Assembly (NCBI GenBank): GCA_940671915.1
Contig: CALNVZ010003433.1
Span: forward strand, 31,954,546 to 32,018,545
DNA length: 64,000 nt
Reading direction: 5' to 3'
Source of the DNA: Paracentrotus lividus
Taxonomy: Eukaryota > Echinodermata > Echinoidea > Camarodonta > Echinidae
The stretch's first letter is position 1; each line of letters opens with the position of its first letter. This document shows positions 24,370-35,985 of this stretch, one piece after another. The notes below the pieces were generated by a model. It made no database searches. It saw only the letters and a list, made by a program, of their open reading frames with translations, and was not told the origin of the DNA. The position numbers were made by a program, and so were the translations under genes.

Positions 24370-25574
24370 TATGTATTTCATCACTCTTTCCTTTTTCCGC
24401 CGTTTCAGTTTTACTCGTCTCAATAGCGAAACAAACACACACGCCGTGTATTCCATTTATACATCTTAGCGGGGAAACCTATATGTTATGTCGCCATAAC
24501 CATTGCGTTTTTTTACGCAATTGCAGGTCACTCCTTGGGCAATGCAGTTTGTTCCCATCTAATGGATTCTTCTAGACTACAATACCAATCATGCATGACA
24601 TAAACGCAATTCAAACAAACATCGCTTTCAAATCTAGGTCTCTCACAAAGTGGGGATGATCCTATAGAACGGTCGAAAACATTAGAAGGTCGAAAAATGT
24701 CAAAAGAGGGGAAGGTGTCAACGACGGAGGGGCCTGAGAAATCGCTCAACATCCACAAAGAACAGACACTTAACAGTCTCAAGGTAATTATTCACCGTCT
24801 GAAAGTGTTGGGAGGCAGAAGGCCATCGGGGTGCGACAACCATTTATCCCTTTTGAGATTAATGCACTACGCACTCACCCGCTGTGTCTGGAAGCGCCTA
24901 TTTTGAAACCAATCTTTTTTATCTTTCTTATTTTTGTTTGTTTGCATTCTTTCGCTCGCTGATTTGATCGTTTGTCCTTTCCACTTTTCCCGCTCGTTTG
25001 TCCTTCCTTCACTTTCTCACCGTTTTTGTCCTCTTTCACTTTTTCGTTTCTGATCGTTTCCGCCTAGCATTTGTTTAGGTATCGGTAATTAAGAAAAATC
25101 TCTCGCTCGCTCTTTCTTAACACGTTTCCGACACACAACTTACGATCTCTCTTTCGTCGTGGTAATAGTTGTTTCACGTCTGAGATGTATTGACTGAGAG
25201 GAAGTGCTCTTGGTACTCCAACAGTCCCATTATTCACTTTTTTAGATATGACAAGGACGTATTCAGGAAGTCATTTATTCCATGCCGGTTTTACACACCG
25301 CCATTAGACAGTTTATAGTTAAGCCGTATATCCTGAATGAAGCGCGGTTGAATATAAAACAAAAAACATAAGGGGTCGAATGGGTGCTCTGGCGGGGTTC
25401 CAGTAGCGGCGAATGCAATATTTCTTCGCCGATCGTTTCTCAAATACAGAGGGGGGCTGTGCGCTCCTGAGCCACCGCCGTGACTCACGCTCATGTCCTT
25501 TTATCTACGCTGGACAAATCAACAGAAAACGCTCGAAACTCCAAGCTTTCTTTATTTAATGTATTTTGATCTAT

Positions 25575-26361
25575 TTATTTTCGATTCTTCAATCCTAGCA
25601 ACATATAGATTGGACCAAACGTCGATGATGTTCTCGGTGAGGCTATTCGTCTTTCTTTCAGTCCCTCCATTCCTTCTTCTTCGGTACTGGAAACAAGCCC
25701 TCGAATTTGGGTCCGGTTTTCGCCAAGACTCTTTTCACGGATTTCCGAACAGGGCTTGCCATCGTACTTTCTTCTCGGGTCAGACTTATTTTGCCGATGA
25801 CTGCCATCTTCTTCGAGGGAAACGCATCCTGCCAGAATTGGAGTACAGTTTGAAAAGGTACGTTTGACGACCCATAGAACTTTCACGTGGGCTTTTTTCC
25901 TTTGCGTCTTCCTTCGTCAATACCCTGGGAGATGTACTTTTTGGAATTTGTCGTTCCTTCAGCCTCCTCCGGTGGGCTGCCATGGCTTGTTCAACCAAAT
26001 CTTGATAAGCCGGGTTATCTTCGGGTTTCCTTGGTCTTCGCTCTTCATCAGATCTCTTCATCTCCAGATCGTTTCAAGGACAATGTGGATCCGTCTCATC
26101 CAATTCCGTTTTGAGAGGACGACTCGGATATGTCTCACTTGGGCTCTTCCTCATTGACATGATGCGCCGTTTTGTTTCTGCTTTCTGTTCGAACTTGCTA
26201 CTATACGTTTTATCGCACCAGTGACACCGTAGCGATCTGACATGACGCGGGCGCGAAATGATTTCTAACGAGTGCACACTCTTTAATATACGCCGCAATT
26301 TGTGTACACGCGCAAATAACGCCGTCTTCCGTGTAACAGCGCCGCAATACGTAAACACCAC
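25575..26361 (-). pseudogene. Unrecognised decayed coding-like region inside the long inverted repeat
   Basis: Minus strand, one frame runs from 26361 to 25786 with a single TGA near 26073. It is rich in Arg, Lys and Glu (for example KRSDEERRPRKPEDNPAYQD). A shifted frame then continues to 25575 (CSEIREKSLGENRTQIRGLV). No domain is recognised. A gag-like or other structural protein of a large mobile element is possible, on composition alone. Confidence 0.3.
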
Positions 26362-27138
26362 CCGGCAATCCGTATGACAACGCCGTTACCCCAGGCCAGT
26401 ACGCCGCAGCCAAGTCGAGCAAGGGGCGTGTGCGTTTTGTGTTGGTGCGTGCGTGGCGCGCGTTGTGTGTGTACTGTGGCTGGAATGCGGACGGGGCGTT
26501 ACGATACGAGCGCGAACTGTACTTAGGTAGAATTCACTATTGGTAGAGAAGGATACCGAATGGATGAAAGGTAACCAGGGCTTTCTTATTTTTATTATTT
26601 AATTAACGCAAAAATAACGAAAACATAAACGCAGGAAATGAGTCGTTGTTTCCGGGTAAACCGGTTTCTTATACACGCGGCCTCTCCAGTCTAAATTATC
26701 TATCAAGATTTGTCAAGTGACATGATGAATATTTCTCAATTTTTTGTAACTGTATTTTATTTAGAACAACTATATGTTTGCGCTCTTAAAACCAATACGA
26801 ACCGACTAGTTTGCAGCCACAAACCCATGTCGTTCGCTTACTAGGGCCTGAAGTTAAGAACTAGATTCACTCGTGTAGGGCCTCTGTAGCTTCTCTTATT
26901 CCCAAACAAGACCATGAGTTTGGAGCTGGTCTCCACTCTAGACGAAATTTGTTTAAGCGTCAAATTGAAGTGCTGTGCATCTCAACGTTGTAGTATTGCG
27001 ATAACGGGCAAACTGAATGAGAACGCGACTAAAATCACCAACTCAATACATTCACACTGCAATAATAATTAGGTTGGGAAAAATTCAGTACTTTTCCCCT
27101 CAAAACATTTACCATCTTTATGCATAAATGGTAGGTTT

Positions 27139-27680
27139 ATAGGGAGACCGGGTAGGACGTCAAAATTCACAATTTTGGGGCCAGATAATTCTAATGAAAG
27201 AACTCACGCGCTCTATATGGGTCTGTATTAGCCTATTATATTGGCTAAACCTGAAAAAGGCCCCAATATCCAAAAACTTTTGGAAAAAAAAAAAAAAAAC
27301 CCCCCAAATGGTTTAAAAACATTAAAATTAAAAACCTACCTTATATAGTGAAGACCATTTTGTAACAACCTACCCCAAAAATACGGATAGTTGTACCACC
27401 TAACAGGGTACTTGAATTGTTACAATAGTAAACATACGGGTAAGTTGACAAGTGTATAATCTCTTATACCATACTTTTTAATTTCAACTTTCCAGTTTCC
27501 TTGACATCGTTAAACAGTAGTCAAGTAGAAGCTCTAGAATAGGCATACAGTAATAAGAAATAACAATATTAACACCTGAAAATCGAGAACAAAATGGAAT
27601 TTACATATGAATGTAATAGGGTAAAGTTGTTACATCAACAGGGTAGGTTTGTTGTAAACAACCTACCCAATGGTGATTTT
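27139..27680. mobile_element. Probable MITE of the GGGAGACCGGGTAGG type
   Basis: It starts TAGGGAGACCGGGTAGG, similar to the GGGGAGACTGGGG end at 40267. Inside, TTGTAACAACCTACCCC (27360) and the inverted AGGGTAGGTTTGTTGTAAAC (27638) recur. A right terminus was not identified, so the extent is approximate. Confidence 0.4.
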
Positions 27681-28221
27681 ACACACAGAAATCAACTGTA
27701 GCAACAGTCAGTAGGCAGAATTACAGGGCATGGCTAGGGGTATATAATATGGACATATATGTACTATATCTCACATACAGACCTATCATCATGTGCCTTC
27801 CAGTTGTAAGAGCTATACAAATTTAAATTTCTGTCAAAAATTTTACCTTACTGTAAAAAACTGGTTTTTGTTGATTTACCTTTTTAAATAAAACAACGGA
27901 GAAACCTCACGACCGGCAGTTTCATCACAGATATATGTAGGCTGTATATAGGTGCCAGTAATAGCACATCTCTCTTGATCCACCTTAACACTGAGAACTG
28001 TAACAAACTGACGCCTGTAACTTCCATAACCGGGCTCCCCTAATCATCTTACGTATTACTAAAAGTTATTTAAAAAAGAGTATCCGCTTTTTTAACAACG
28101 CAGTCAATAACGTGTCACCGGATCACTCTGGCTTTCAGGACTATATGTAACTTTGTGGAGGTATGCAAAGTCTGAGCTGGTGGGGCCCTACATGCTGTCA
28201 ATGGCCATATGAAGAGTTCAA

Positions 28222-28500
28222 TCGCAAAAGGGACTAAATCACAGACTTGGAATTTAGTCCCTTTGGAATGAACAGAAATTTGAAACATCAAAATATTTTT
28301 TCCAAATATTTGACTAATTGAAGTTTTTGCCTAATTGGTCAGCCTAAAAATGTGTATAAATTGTATTTTTTCGCACAAAAATTTGATTCAGTCAGTTCAA
28401 ATACTTTCCATTTAAAGGGACTAAATCACAGACTGGATTTAGTCCCTTTTGGCAATGAAAAACAGAAATTTGAAACATCAAAATATTTTTTTTCAATTTT
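28222..28500. repeat. Tandem duplication with GGGACTAAATC palindromes, about 194-bp unit
   Basis: AAAGGGACTAAATCACAGAC occurs near 28228 and 28417. Each is followed by an inverted GATTTAGTCCC or AATTTAGTCCC, then ACAGAAATTTGAAACATCAA. Two near-identical units end in a T-rich tract at 28490-28550. Confidence 0.75.
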
Positions 28501-29213
28501 TTTTTTTATATTTTTATATTTTTTTTAATTTATTTATTTATTATTTTTTTTTTAAATGCGATGTTGGCCATTTTATTCCCTGTACTAGGTGCATATATTT
28601 TAATTAAAAGTGAACTTGTCAGATATGGATTTATCCCTATTTGGAGCAAGCTATTTATATATATATATGTGTCAAATCCTTGAAAAACATCAAATTCATA
28701 GCATCATACATGCTTCACATATTAAGGAATTTATTTTTATTCCCATAGACTGAATGTGCCTATAGGGACTAATTATGCCCCATCCGCGATATTCGTCATG
28801 CGATCAATTGATTTTAAATCGCCGGAATTTCCTTTCATATTCAATTATGTGTACGCATTTGCGTATTAGACTGATTAAGATCCCTGAATGAACTCGTATG
28901 ATCAGTAGCGGACGCAGAACCGGAGTCACACAATGAACTTAACAGGGCCCATGCGTAAACATAATAGAAGCCGCTTTTGTCCCCAGATAATGGGCCTCCC
29001 CCGCAATGCATAAATCGATTTTCTTGGAGCCGCGCCTGTTGATGCAATCTCAAATGAACCATAATTTGCTTTTGAAGTCTAATCTTCGTCACTCTACCAT
29101 GCACTCGCTTGCCTCATTTAGTCTCCTCGGTCTTCCCTGCTCCTCTTTTCTCAAACAGACGGGGGCCCTTGTTCAAGGAAGGCTTCTAATTTTCTGTGAG
29201 ACCTCTTGGCGCT

Positions 29214-29561
29214 TCAGCTACCGATTGGGCAGGGCGAGCTGGAACAGCATCGCGCTCCTTCGCTGAACCGCCTACCCTCCGACCTTGCGTTCGTCGCTCT
29301 TACTCGAGCATCGCCATCTGAGCACAACAGTCCTCGGTTCCGGTTCCGTTGGTCCAATAAGTTTTCGTCTCGAAGTGCAACCGTACCTTTTCTGACAGCT
29401 CCCTGCATTTTGGGCATCCGACTGCTTAGCTTTTGAGGCGAGACGGTTTCCTCTCCCGCTCGTACGTTTTGCCATCTGCTATTCATCTTTGTAACCTCAA
29501 TTGACAAGTCACGGAGGGCATCTTTTCTTCTTTTTTCAGTTGATGATCCTCCTTTGAACAT
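29214..29561 (-). pseudogene. Unrecognised basic open frame inside the long inverted repeat
   Basis: Minus strand: 115 codons starting MFKGGSSTEKRRKDALRDLS, Arg/Lys-rich. A second frame over the same DNA is also open, so coding is not certain. The base composition is richer in G and C than its surroundings. I cannot assign a family. Confidence 0.25.
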
Positions 29562-29949
29562 CTTCTAATCGAGATGTCAAGGAACCGAAAAGACCTATGA
29601 CGTCATTTTCCTGAAATCCATGATTAAAAGCAATAATTCAAAATGAAACTATAATTAGCACTACAAAGGCAAACGCGCTGCACACATTGAAATAGCAGAA
29701 CATTGAAGCTATAAGCAAAGATTTACTGATTTTCCGATGATCCCTTGGCGACCTCGAAACTCCAGCGAATCTATTGAGGAACTCCCAAGGCAGAAACAGA
29801 CATGATCTTCAAGACAGAAAGAATATAGTTAGACGCGCGTGGAGTTTATGGGCAGCTATATAAGTATATTCTAACGATTGGCGTTATTAGTTGCACGCGC
29901 ATAGATTTTGGGCGTACTTTAAAGTAAACCGCCGTCCGCATCATCCACC

Positions 29950-30012
29950 CCCCCCCACCACACACACACACACACACCACACACCACGTAGCACACGCAT
30001 GCACACACAAAC
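29950..30012. repeat. (CA)n microsatellite
   Basis: CA repeats after a C-run. Confidence 0.9.
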
Positions 30013-30104
30013 GTACACGCAAGCATTGCGCAAATTAGCTGCGGCGTAACTGCCTCGGGATACGGGTTGTCATAGGGATTGCAGCGTTGTTTACGGAAAA
30101 TCTA

Positions 30105-31473
30105 TCTTTTGAGAATCGATACGGAGAATGAATATTGCCCATTCGCCTGCTACTGGAACGCCCGCAGGAGCAACCCAATCAAGAACCCTTATTGGTTGTT
30201 TGTTTTATATTCAACCGCGCTTCATTCATATATTACGGCTTAAACTATTTAAACTGTTCCTAATTGCGGTGTGTAAGACCGGCATGGAATGAAGACTTCC
30301 TGAGATACGGTTTCCCTTGGTCATAAATCTAAAAAGTGAATAATTTGGGACTGATGTTGAGTACCAATAGACGCTTCCCCTCAGTCATTATACATCTCAG
30401 AGTGAAACAACTATACACAGACGAAAGAAGAGACGTAATGTGTGTGTGTGCGAAACGTGTTAAGAAGAGCGAGCGAGATGATTTTTCTTATTTTACCGAA
30501 TACCTAACAAAAATGCTTAAGGCGTGAACGATCAAAGACGAAAAAGTGAAAAGAGGACAAAACGGTTGGAAAAGTGGAAGAGGACAAAACGAGCGGAAAG
30601 TTGGAAAGACAACGATCATATCACGAGCGAAAAGAAGCAAAACAAAAAAATAAGAAATATATAAAAATGATTTCAAAATAGGGCGCTTCCAGACCAAAGC
30701 GGGCGAGTGCGTAGTGCATTATTCTCAAAAGGGATAAATGGTTGGTCAGCACCGATGGCCTTCTGGCCTCCCATAACTTTCAGACGGGTGAATAATACCT
30801 TGAGCGATTAGTGTCTGTTCTTGTGGATTTGAGCGATTTTCTCAAGGCCCCTCCGCGGACAACTTCCCCTTCTTTGACCTATTTTCGACCTTCTTAAATT
30901 GTTCCGACCGTTCTATAGGAACATCCAGCACTTGGTGAGAGACCTAAGTATTGAACTGCGATGTTGTTTGAATTGCGTATGTCATGCATGGATGTATGTA
31001 GTCTAGAAGAATCCATGTGAATGGGAACAAACTGCAAATGCCCAAGGAGTGACCTGCATTGCGTAAAAAACCACAGGGTATGGCGACATACATATAAGGT
31101 TCCCCCCTAAGATGTATAAATGTATACACGCGTGTGTGTTGTTTCGCTATGAAGACGAGTAAAACTGAAAAACGGCGAAAAAGGAAAGAAGTGATGATAC
31201 ATAAACTAAAATACAAATAAATTCACGAGAAATAAAGAAATGAGTTGAAATGCAAAACACAAATATATAAAAAAATTCAAAACGGGATTTCGGCGCTTCT
31301 CCAAAGACCCGCGCGACTTCTATAACACGCCCCATTCTGTCAAGGAGTTGCCCAAATATGGATGAAGGACGCTGCGTCATTAATTCGATAACGACTGGGA
31401 CACCTAAATTAATTAGAGATTTCCCACGGACGGAAAACGAATTAACTCGTTACGCATCCTAATTTCAATTATC
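30105..31473. repeat. Right arm of the very long inverted repeat
   Basis: Inverse of 22.9-25.44 kb as described for the left arm. It ends at an assembly gap, so the outer boundary is unknown. Apparent frames such as 30944-31216 (minus) occur only in one arm and are not conserved in the other. Confidence 0.8.
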
Positions 31474-31573
31474 NNNNNNNNNNNNNNNNNNNNNNNNNNN
31501 NNNNNNNNNNNNNNNNNNNNNNNNNNNNNNNNNNNNNNNNNNNNNNNNNNNNNNNNNNNNNNNNNNNNNNNNN
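31474..31573. other. Assembly gap (100 N)
   Basis: Placeholder of exactly 100 N at the end of the right arm of the long inverted repeat. The join across it is uncertain. Confidence 0.99.
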
Positions 31574-31684
31574 CGCAGAGAAATTCCATTTTTTGTATAA
31601 GGGTCAAAACGAGCTCCTCTGAAAAAAAAACGAGAACATCCGGGACATTATTGTGATGTAAACGCGCAGACCGGCGCAATAGAG

Positions 31685-31712
31685 CGTCGTCTGCTAATAT
31701 AGCAGACGACGT
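31685..31712. repeat. Small perfect hairpin
   Basis: CGTCGTCTGCT, AATAT, AGCAGACGACG: an 11-bp perfect stem with a 5-base loop. Role unknown. Confidence 0.6.
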
Positions 31713-33224
31713 GAATCGGTCATGACTACACACGTATACACCGCACCGTCGCACCTCAACCCTCGCGCGATCACAGATTTTTTTCAAGAAGGTCGGGCAT
31801 TCAGCGCAATAGTTTTTACCCTTAAAATACTTAATTTCTCATTAAACCTTGATTCATTTTGAAGAGTAGAATACATTGCATTTTTTGTTCAAGTTAATGA
31901 TATTTCAGAGTAAGATATCGGCCTCCAATGAAGCAGGAAGAAAAAATCCGACAGCCGCAGTGAATCTCTAAAAAGTAATTTTCACATCGAACCCGGCCTG
32001 GCGCATGTTGTCAACAAAATTAAAGCAATAAAAAATACTGTAAAACCACAGGATATTATGTCAAGAATTAGCAACAAATCTCACGAGACATCACAACGTT
32101 CAGGTCCTTCAGCAAACTGTCTTCAGAATGTTACAGAAGCGAATAAAAAAATTAAAAAAGCAAGAATTTGGAATTTTATTTTAGTTACGCTTTGCTTTGC
32201 CGATCTACATCTCAGTCCCGTTGAAACACTTCGAGTGTTTTCTGTTATCACACGGTTAAGTTGTATCCCAAATTACCGAATGAAATCGCCAACTTCGTAT
32301 TGATTTGATTGTGAGGATGTACCGGATTATTTTTTCCATACCTTTGAGACTTTCGTATAGTTCAAATAATTTTGTCTACGTACCGTATCATATTTTAATG
32401 AGGTACTGGTAGGTTTCCGAGACGTAGTGATCACGACACCTTGTCTGGCACGAACCATTTTTTTTTTTCAATTCGGTCCCATCTGTACTGTTCCGTGTTT
32501 GTTGTGTATCATACTTTTCAGACAAAAACTTGTGTATGTTATCTTTTTGATACGGCAGCGTTGATATCGGGAATAGTGTTGTGGAGAATAAGTAGGTACT
32601 TGCACTTTTCTGTTTTCTATTTTATGATCACTTTTATGACATGGAAACGCTGATATCGGGAATATTGTTTGGATGAAAATCTTATTTTTATCAAAGACAA
32701 TTGTCAGGTGAAACGGGTCCAAAATGAGGCTCAATCGTGTGTAGTTTCTTCCAGTTGCAGATAAAATTTAGATGAGAGAAAAAAAATCATTTTGGATGGG
32801 GATTTGGGTGCAAGATTGACATTTTTTTAAAAACTAGAGGACTGATTATTCTAAGTCAGTGATTAGGTGCCGCAGAGTATTGCTGGAAGCGCTAACCCCC
32901 TTTGTACAAAAGCCATCTACTTCTAAATAATGGTAGTTCACCACTCCCCCCCCCCCCCCATCAACAAACCCACTTTCGGTTAACCCTTACCTTAAAAAAT
33001 AAAATATAAATGCCATTTAGTCCCTAGTGACATAGGCCAATTTGTTATGATCTTTGAAGCCAATCATTTCAAAACCCTAATTCGGTTTTGCTTTTTTTTC
33101 TTTTATGTTTACACAATCAGAATAAGAGATTAAAAACACCTCAATCTCAACAAAATAAAATTGACGCCAACATTTGCTCCAGAATTTTGTTTTAATCCGA
33201 GATGGGCGCCGATTTTTTATGTTG
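31713..33224. other. Non-coding, nothing firmly recognised
   Basis: GATATCGGGAATA occurs twice (32564 and 32650). A plus frame at 32058-32303 shows no domain. Confidence 0.5.
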
Positions 33225-33364
33225 GGCAGTGGATCCAGGCTTAAAAGCAGGAGGGCGCCGCCCGATACAGAGGAAATCCGCTGAAATTTTCTGATTTATT
33301 ATGTACAATCAATAAATGTTTTCAGATCAAAGGGGGGGGGGGCTAGCCCCACCTGGATCCGCCA
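33225..33364. mobile_element. Short hAT-like MITE
   Basis: It begins GGGCAGTGGATCCAGGC and ends CACCTGGATCCGCCAC, inverse of the CAGTGGCGGATCCAGG terminus. It contains a G-run. No clear 8-bp target duplication. Confidence 0.55.
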
Positions 33365-33369
33365 CCGAT

Positions 33370-34861
33370 GTCAAGGCTTGATTGTGGAGGGATTGTCACC
33401 AGAGCAAATGTCGTACAACTTCCACAGCATGCAAACATCAAACACAACCAACACAAAGCACTTAAAGGTCATGTTATAGTGTTGGGAGAATAGATTTTTT
33501 TGTTTTGCTTCCAGAGCAGAATAATATGAATGAATACCTCAATTAACCTCTGTGTACAAAGGATTTGTTATAAAATCCACTCTAACACCTGAATTTAGAA
33601 CAAAACTGTGTAAATATATCAATTGACAGTCCCAAAATCGATAGGATCTCACAGGCACAATGCCAGCATACAGCGGTTTGTGTGCAAAGCATGTGCTATT
33701 CCCATACACAGACTGTACACACAGAATTCACTCACGCGATTGTACAATCAGCTGCTGGTTGGCATGCCCAGAGTTCAGGGGTGAGAATGAAGGAAGTATG
33801 GCCTTACTTTGATGAACATCTCCCTGTGCTCATGAAAATTATTACATATCATGGAAAGACATGCATGGAACATGATTATATCCTTTGCCCATATACTGTT
33901 ATGTCTTTAGAACACTATGAGGACAAGTTGAGCAGGTTTTTCAAAAAATCAGTGTTTTCTACTACAACTATACTTGGGCTTTAACCAACAAATCCTTATC
34001 CTCATCTGTCCATGCTCATACTTCATACCCAAATCCAATCGATTGAAATATTCAATAACAAAGTTGTGTTTTTTTAAGTTCCAATATGGTGACGTCAATT
34101 GGGGGCTGTTTTCCAATACGTGAATGTTTTATCTTGTTAATTCCATAAATTGCCATTTTCAGGAAGAAATCAAATACCTGCATTTAAAAAAAATGTAAGA
34201 ATGCAAATAATAATAATTGGCCTATAATGAAAGTGGAACTCTAACAGTTTTTGTTCAAACATTTGCTGATGTGTTTGTCAAGTTGTTCTGCTTTGATTCT
34301 TTCTCCGAGACTCATTCTCTATCCCCGTTTAATAGATTTTGCTTGCTTTTTCTTGTTTCAAGGCGTTGGAAAATTTCATTCACTGGTGAAAAAGTACCAT
34401 CTTTAAAAATGCTTTTTAGATAAAGTATTCCACTATTTAGCCAGTCTGCATAATAGAGATTTTTAGTTAAATAGAATGTATTTGTTATGCCATATTATTT
34501 GCTTATGGAAATTCTGTAAGGTAAAATTTCCATCATTAGTATATACTTTCATGTAATTCCATGCTTGTAAAATTTCTAAGTAAAAGATTGGAAGACATAA
34601 TTTGTTGAAGATCTATTAATTTTGGGTCATAATTACAGTTCAACAAAAGGTGTATACCCCCTATACAATTGAACCAATAGTTACACATATCTTTCCAAGG
34701 GCCTTGGGTGTCATCAAGTACCCTACCAAGCCATCTTAAACGAAACTCAATATCTGTTTTGTTATGTCAATCATCCGAACACCACCTTGACTATAATCTT
34801 GCGTGAGGATACATCTCTTTATAAATCCATGAATATTATGATTCATCCAGTAGAATTGACA
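33370..34861. other. No recognised gene
   Basis: A 100-codon plus frame (33682-33984) is open but matches no family I know. Confidence 0.5.
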
Positions 34862-34931
34862 ATATTAGTCCGTTATGAATCTTTTACTGGAAATAAAGAG
34901 AAATTGTAAATATAAACTTGCAATTTTCCGA

Positions 34932-34969
34932 ACTCGCAACGTTTCACCAGCTGCTGCTGGCTTCATCAG
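34932..34969 (-). ncRNA. Hammerhead-ribozyme-like core, left copy
   Basis: On the minus strand, CTGATGA (34969-34963), the same CCAGC-AGCA-GCTGG stem, and GAAAC (34945-34941). Identical in core to the right copy. Confidence 0.4.
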
Positions 34970-35441
34970 GCGAATGAGACTCCAAAACGTCTTTCCAAGC
35001 GACTTGGCACCGAAATCAGTCTACCGTCTACCTCTCTCGAACCACCTGCCTTCTCTGTCTAGGATAACCACGTCCTTGTTGTTGAAAGAATGTCCAGTGG
35101 TATTAAGAAGTGTGTACACCGCTGACTCGGGAATGGCTGCGAAACCACTGGACCACTGGACATTCTTTCAACAACAAGGACGTGGTTATCCTAGACAGAG
35201 AAGGCAGGTGGTTCGAGAGAGGTGTAAAGGAAGCTATCTGGGAGAGAGTAGAGCAGCCCAGTTTGAATCGGAGAGGAGGTTTACGGTTTCAGTTATCTCA
35301 CGCCTGGGACCGGATTCTACGGGAAGTTCCAAGCCGTCTCTCACGTGACTAATATTCCCGCCCCTGGTGAACCAAGTGACGATACGGTAGACTGATTTCG
35401 GTGCCAAGTCGCTTGGAAAGACGTTTTGGAGTCACATTCGC

Positions 35442-35480
35442 CTGATGAAGCCAGCAGCAGCTGGTGAAACGTTGCGAGTT
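35442..35480 (+). ncRNA. Hammerhead-ribozyme-like core, right copy
   Basis: CTGATGA (35442), a stem CCAGC-AGCA-GCTGG, then GAAAC (35466) and GAGTTC. This is the order of hammerhead conserved core, stem II and core. Stem III is weak (AC with GT) and stem I pairing between ATTCGC and GGAAAA is poor. Penelope-like elements are known to carry minimal hammerheads. Activity is not established. Confidence 0.4.
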
Positions 35481-35533
35481 CGGAAAATTGTAAGTTTATA
35501 TTTAACAATTTCTCTTTATTTCCAGTAAAAGAT

Positions 35534-35985
35534 TCATAACGGACTAATATTGATACATCTCTTTACTTTCTCAACATTGGATTTCCAAATGAATTTAAAT
35601 ATCAATCTATTAACTTTCTTCAATACATTTTCTGGAACTGTGTCTACTATCATTAGGTGTATAATTTGACTTAATGCAAGTGACTTAACAACTGTTATTC
35701 TTCCGAATAGAGTGAGGTTTCTGCTTCTCCAATTATCAAGAAGCTTCTGTAATTTGGACAGTTTGTTTTCCCAGTTAATTTTTCTTGCATAAAGGAGGTC
35801 TGCGGCTATAAAATACCCTAAGTATTGTACTGGTTCTTTTGACCAATTAAGGTCTAGATAAGAAATAGACCATCTGCTCTTCATATCTCCAATCCAAAAG
35901 CAAAATCTAATATTTGATTATACAAATCTGAAAAAGGCGATCCCAAAGATATGGCTGAATAATTTTTACACACGAAAACGTTGAC
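35534..35985 (-). pseudogene. Inverted reverse-transcriptase fragment (thumb region) of the same LINE type
   Basis: Minus strand: FCFWIGDMKSRW, LDLNWSKEPVQYLGYF, LLDNWRSRNLTLFGRITVVK and ALSQIIHLMIV. This is the block downstream of the catalytic Y-x-D-D in L1-like LINEs. Upstream codons carry stops. Confidence 0.8.

Larger units (their letters stand above)
22900..25440. repeat. Left arm of a very long inverted repeat
   Basis: After removal of the 23320-24369 insertion, this segment is the inverse of about 30105-31473. Landmarks: TTCGTTTTCCGTCCGTGGGA (23079) against TCCCACGGACGGAAAACGAA (31422); AGTTTTACTCGTCTCAATAG (24408) against the inverse near 31148; GCCGGTTTTACACACCGCC (25283) against the inverse near 30265. 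Arms are about 1.3 kb and differ by substitutions and small indels. They could be terminal repeats of a large DNA element, LTRs in opposite orientation, or a genomic inverted duplication. Confidence 0.8.
34862..35551. mobile_element. Penelope-like retroelement remnants in inverted orientation
   Basis: Outer arms 34862-35027 and 35384-35551 are inverse copies. An inner pair (about 35033-35103 and 35151-35225) also matches. So two copies lie head to head, the left one lacking the segment equivalent to 35226-35383. The right copy has a frame at 35110-35352 containing WTTGHSFNNKDVVILDREG and RGVKEAIWERVEQPSLNRRG. To my memory this is the C-terminal part of the GIY-YIG endonuclease of Penelope-like elements. 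Both arms carry a hammerhead-like core. Confidence 0.65.

Noticed and set aside
24206..24456. Lys/Glu-rich minus-strand frames
   Set aside because: They come from the CT-rich tract and C-runs at the right end of the hAT-like MITE.
32058..32303. 81-codon plus-strand frame MSRISNKSHETSQRS
   Set aside because: Begins soon after an acceptor-like CAG, but has no donor, domain or partner exon that I can identify.
33682..33984. 100-codon plus-strand frame starting MQSMCYSHTQ
   Set aside because: No recognised domain, no splice context, no repeat of the frame elsewhere in the window. It may be chance; I do not call it a gene.
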